NCBI RefSeq assembly: GCF_000330505.1
Contig: NW_004191750.1
Coordinates: 745,669 to 774,236, forward strand
DNA from: Entamoeba invadens IP1
Taxonomy: Eukaryota; Evosea; Mastigamoebida; Endamoebidae
Reading direction: 5' to 3'
DNA length: 28,568 nt
Under the pieces are notes generated by a model. That model was not told the DNA's origin and ran no database searches. It saw nothing but the letters and a program-made list of their open reading frames with translations. Shown here piece after piece: positions 26,708 through 28,568 of this stretch. The position numbers were made by a program, and so were the translations under genes. How positions within the stretch are numbered: position 1 is the stretch's first letter; each line of letters starts with the position of its first letter.

Positions 26708-27732
26708 TCTAAATTTTTTTAATTTACTTTGTTCTTTCTTTTTTTATACAACCATATCGGCAATAGATTCAGTAATTAAGAACTTATTCGAGTTTTACTA
26801 AAACTGTTTTAGATACAAATGAATTGTAGTTTTAATATGGCACAATGCAATTTATTATAAAAGAACTATATATAACTAAAGATACTTTGTTGTATTAATG
26901 AAAGCTACTTTGAATTAATTTACGTTGTCTTTTTGTAATGTGGAATATCCATATTATTAAATGTGTCACCGGTTAACATGTGAATAATGACAAAAACGAG
27001 TTTTTATTACTTAATTATTAGACCAATAAAAACACACAATGTTTTGGGTATCTTTTTTATTCACCCATTAATTATAATAGGGTTAAACTTTATAATGATT
27101 AGTGGGACTTATAATCGTGTTTTAAATAGTAATTATTAGTTTGGACTTCAAAATATTGTAACAGCCTTTTTCGAAAACAACAAGAAAGGCAATTCGTTTT
27201 TTTCCAGTTTTAATTTCGAACTAAATTATTTAAAAAAAGAAACTACCGTTATTTGTTACAAAAGAATTCTTTTTTATTTTTGGAAAGGTTTTTAAAGAAC
27301 ATAAAATCATCAAATAATTTCAATGATGCTTTTCGATCTTTTTTTGATTGATTTTATTAGCAAAATATCCAATGAGGTATTTATTTGCTTTTACTGTCCT
27401 TTTATTTTTATTCCCGTATGTTTAAGTATTTTGATACTAAATATGATAAATTTCACTTAACGAACAAAGCTATTAATTAAAAGTGCACTTATAAAGAAAT
27501 GGAAAAATGTTGTGGCCGTCGTTTAAATGTGCCGTTTTTATTCCATAAACTTATTTTTTATACTAACGAGAAACTTAGTGCCTGTCTCCTTTAAAATATC
27601 TTTAAAATATAGTAATAATATATATCAATTAACTATCAAGGAGTTGGGGTGCTAAAACAGAAGACAACCCAACTTTTCTTATCCAAAAAACCGCGAAACC
27701 CTTTTTCAAACTGTTATTCCATAAAACGGCTC
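26708..27732. other. 1-kb AT-rich spacer
   Basis: AT-rich spacer before the last gene. It has an 11-base tandem duplication (CTTTAAAATAT at 27589-27599 and 27600-27610) about 120 bp before the next start. Short open frames such as 27322-27459 show no family resemblance. No RNA gene recognised. Confidence 0.65.
27589..27610. repeat. Tandem duplication of an 11-base TATA-like unit
   Basis: Two exact copies of CTTTAAAATAT side by side, about 120-145 bp upstream of the ATG at 27733. Confidence 0.5.
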
Positions 27733-28568
27733 ATGTTAAGTCTGCTCTTTTTTGCGATAACAGTGTTTTCCTCGGAGTCGGGGGAGTACTGTGACTTCAA
27801 TTGTTTTGTGAAGGCATTGACCTTTACACTCGACTTCAATGGAAGTTTTTCGTTCCAAGGATATAACATCCCTTCTTTAACTTTCCACGACTTTGTCATT
27901 CAAAACATCACAGGAAGCGTTAATAATGAAACAGCCCCCGATATGTTAATATCCAACATTACACTTGCAACACTTTCTGGAAATGGACCAATTATCTCAG
28001 AAAGCTCTGAGAAGGAAATAGGGTATCTTGAGTTGGACATGAAAGAGGTACACTTGGACTTTGCAACACAGTTTGAGACTTACAATTACCTTGGGTATAA
28101 CCTTATTGGAAGTGTAGATCCGTCCATTGCAGCTGACTTAAATACAGACGCTGCGACTCTCAAGATGGTTTGCACTGATTGTTCGAGTAAAGACAAAATA
28201 GCGTTTGCAACGATAAACGCCGCTTTTGGGAAGATGTTAGGTTTCATCCAAATTCTATTGGATACAAACATGTACAAGTTAGAGGCTTTGATGAAAGAAG
28301 ATATAGACGCCATGTTAGACAATATTAACTCAAATTACACTGAAAAATTTATTAATAGCACCGAGCTACTCCACTTCCCTATTGACATCGCAACGCCTCT
28401 GAATATCACAGAGAGCTCTTTGATTGATTTGATCGCATGTGCGTCAAATGGCCTTGCCGGTGGGAATGAGACCGAGCCTGGAATAAATGACATCTTCAAT
28501 AAGATGACCAATTACAGTGGGGACTTCTTAGTTGGGTCCACTCAAGACACCCTTCCCAAATTATCAAA
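27733..28568 (+). CDS. Secreted glycoprotein, 3'-partial, possibly TULIP/BPI-like
   Basis: An ATG at 27733 opens a frame of 278 codons that leaves the window without a stop. It begins with a signal peptide (MLSLLFFAITVFS), then has alternating amphipathic strands (FTLDFNGSFSFQGYNIPSLTF, IGYLELDMKEVHLDFATQF), two nearby cysteine pairs (C20/C24 and CTDC near 145) and many N-glycosylation sequons. A beta-rich first part followed by a helix (about 165-200) and further strands recalls lipid-binding TULIP/BPI-type domains, which would bind lipid or lipopolysaccharide, but no diagnostic residue supports this. It is certainly secreted or lumenal if the start is right. Family uncertain. Confidence 0.6.
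   Translation, partial: MLSLLFFAITVFSSESGEYCDFNCFVKALTFTLDFNGSFSFQGYNIPSLTFHDFVIQNITGSVNNETAPDMLISNITLATLSGNGPIISESSEKEIGYLELDMKEVHLDFATQFETYNYLGYNLIGSVDPSIAADLNTDAATLKMVCTDCSSKDKIAFATINAAFGKMLGFIQILLDTNMYKLEALMKEDIDAMLDNINSNYTEKFINSTELLHFPIDIATPLNITESSLIDLIACASNGLAGGNETEPGINDIFNKMTNYSGDFLVGSTQDTLPKLS

Noticed and set aside
27322..27459. 45-codon hydrophobic plus-strand frame in the spacer
   Set aside because: It is Phe/Ile-rich as expected of T-rich noncoding DNA and has no family resemblance.

Overview
The window is protist nuclear DNA, most likely from Entamoeba and probably closer to E. invadens than to E. histolytica. Four things point there. Coding sequence is moderately AT-rich and separated by very AT-rich spacers. 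Introns are short (40-94 nt) and begin GTTTGT/GTTTGG, mostly ending TAG. GAAC boxes recur about 13-20 nt upstream of start codons. The gene families are typical of Entamoeba: receptor-kinase-like protein, TLDc-like protein, BspA-like leucine-rich repeats, leishmanolysin, tetraspanin. The species call is an inference. A small element with Tc1/mariner-like ends also fits E. invadens, from which such transposons have been reported.

Layout. 1-6264 is a run of plus-strand genes: the 3' part of a helical-repeat protein, a TLDc-like protein, a membrane pseudokinase, a spliced degenerate Ras-like GTPase with a CaaX end, an unknown protein, a 223-bp inverted-repeat element, and a spliced tetraspanin. 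6431-7291 (minus) is GPN3, divergent from a CIR N-terminal-domain protein, which is followed by a tail-anchored thioredoxin and an F-box/LRR protein (7525-10816, plus). 10915-17165 (minus) holds topoisomerase III-beta, an unknown disordered protein, a three-exon leishmanolysin and the RNA polymerase III subunit C11. A gene start at 17338 (plus) runs into a 100-N assembly gap (17490-17589). 18195-22606 (minus) holds a secreted GH15-type glucosidase and a BspA-like LRR protein with a CaaX end. 23623-26707 (plus) is a spliced NF-X1-type zinc-finger protein. The window ends inside a secreted protein that starts at 27733.

Eight introns were found by joining conserved protein segments across GTTTGT...AG junctions; without them the GTPase, tetraspanin, GPN3, thioredoxin, leishmanolysin, RPC11 and NF-X1 proteins all look truncated. 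The genes are not an operon or an obvious pathway. They are a mix of housekeeping functions (GPN3 and RPC11 both serve RNA polymerases; TOP3B) and surface or signalling functions (kinase-like receptor, tetraspanin, leishmanolysin, BspA-like protein, prenylated GTPase). No rRNA, tRNA or CRISPR array was seen.
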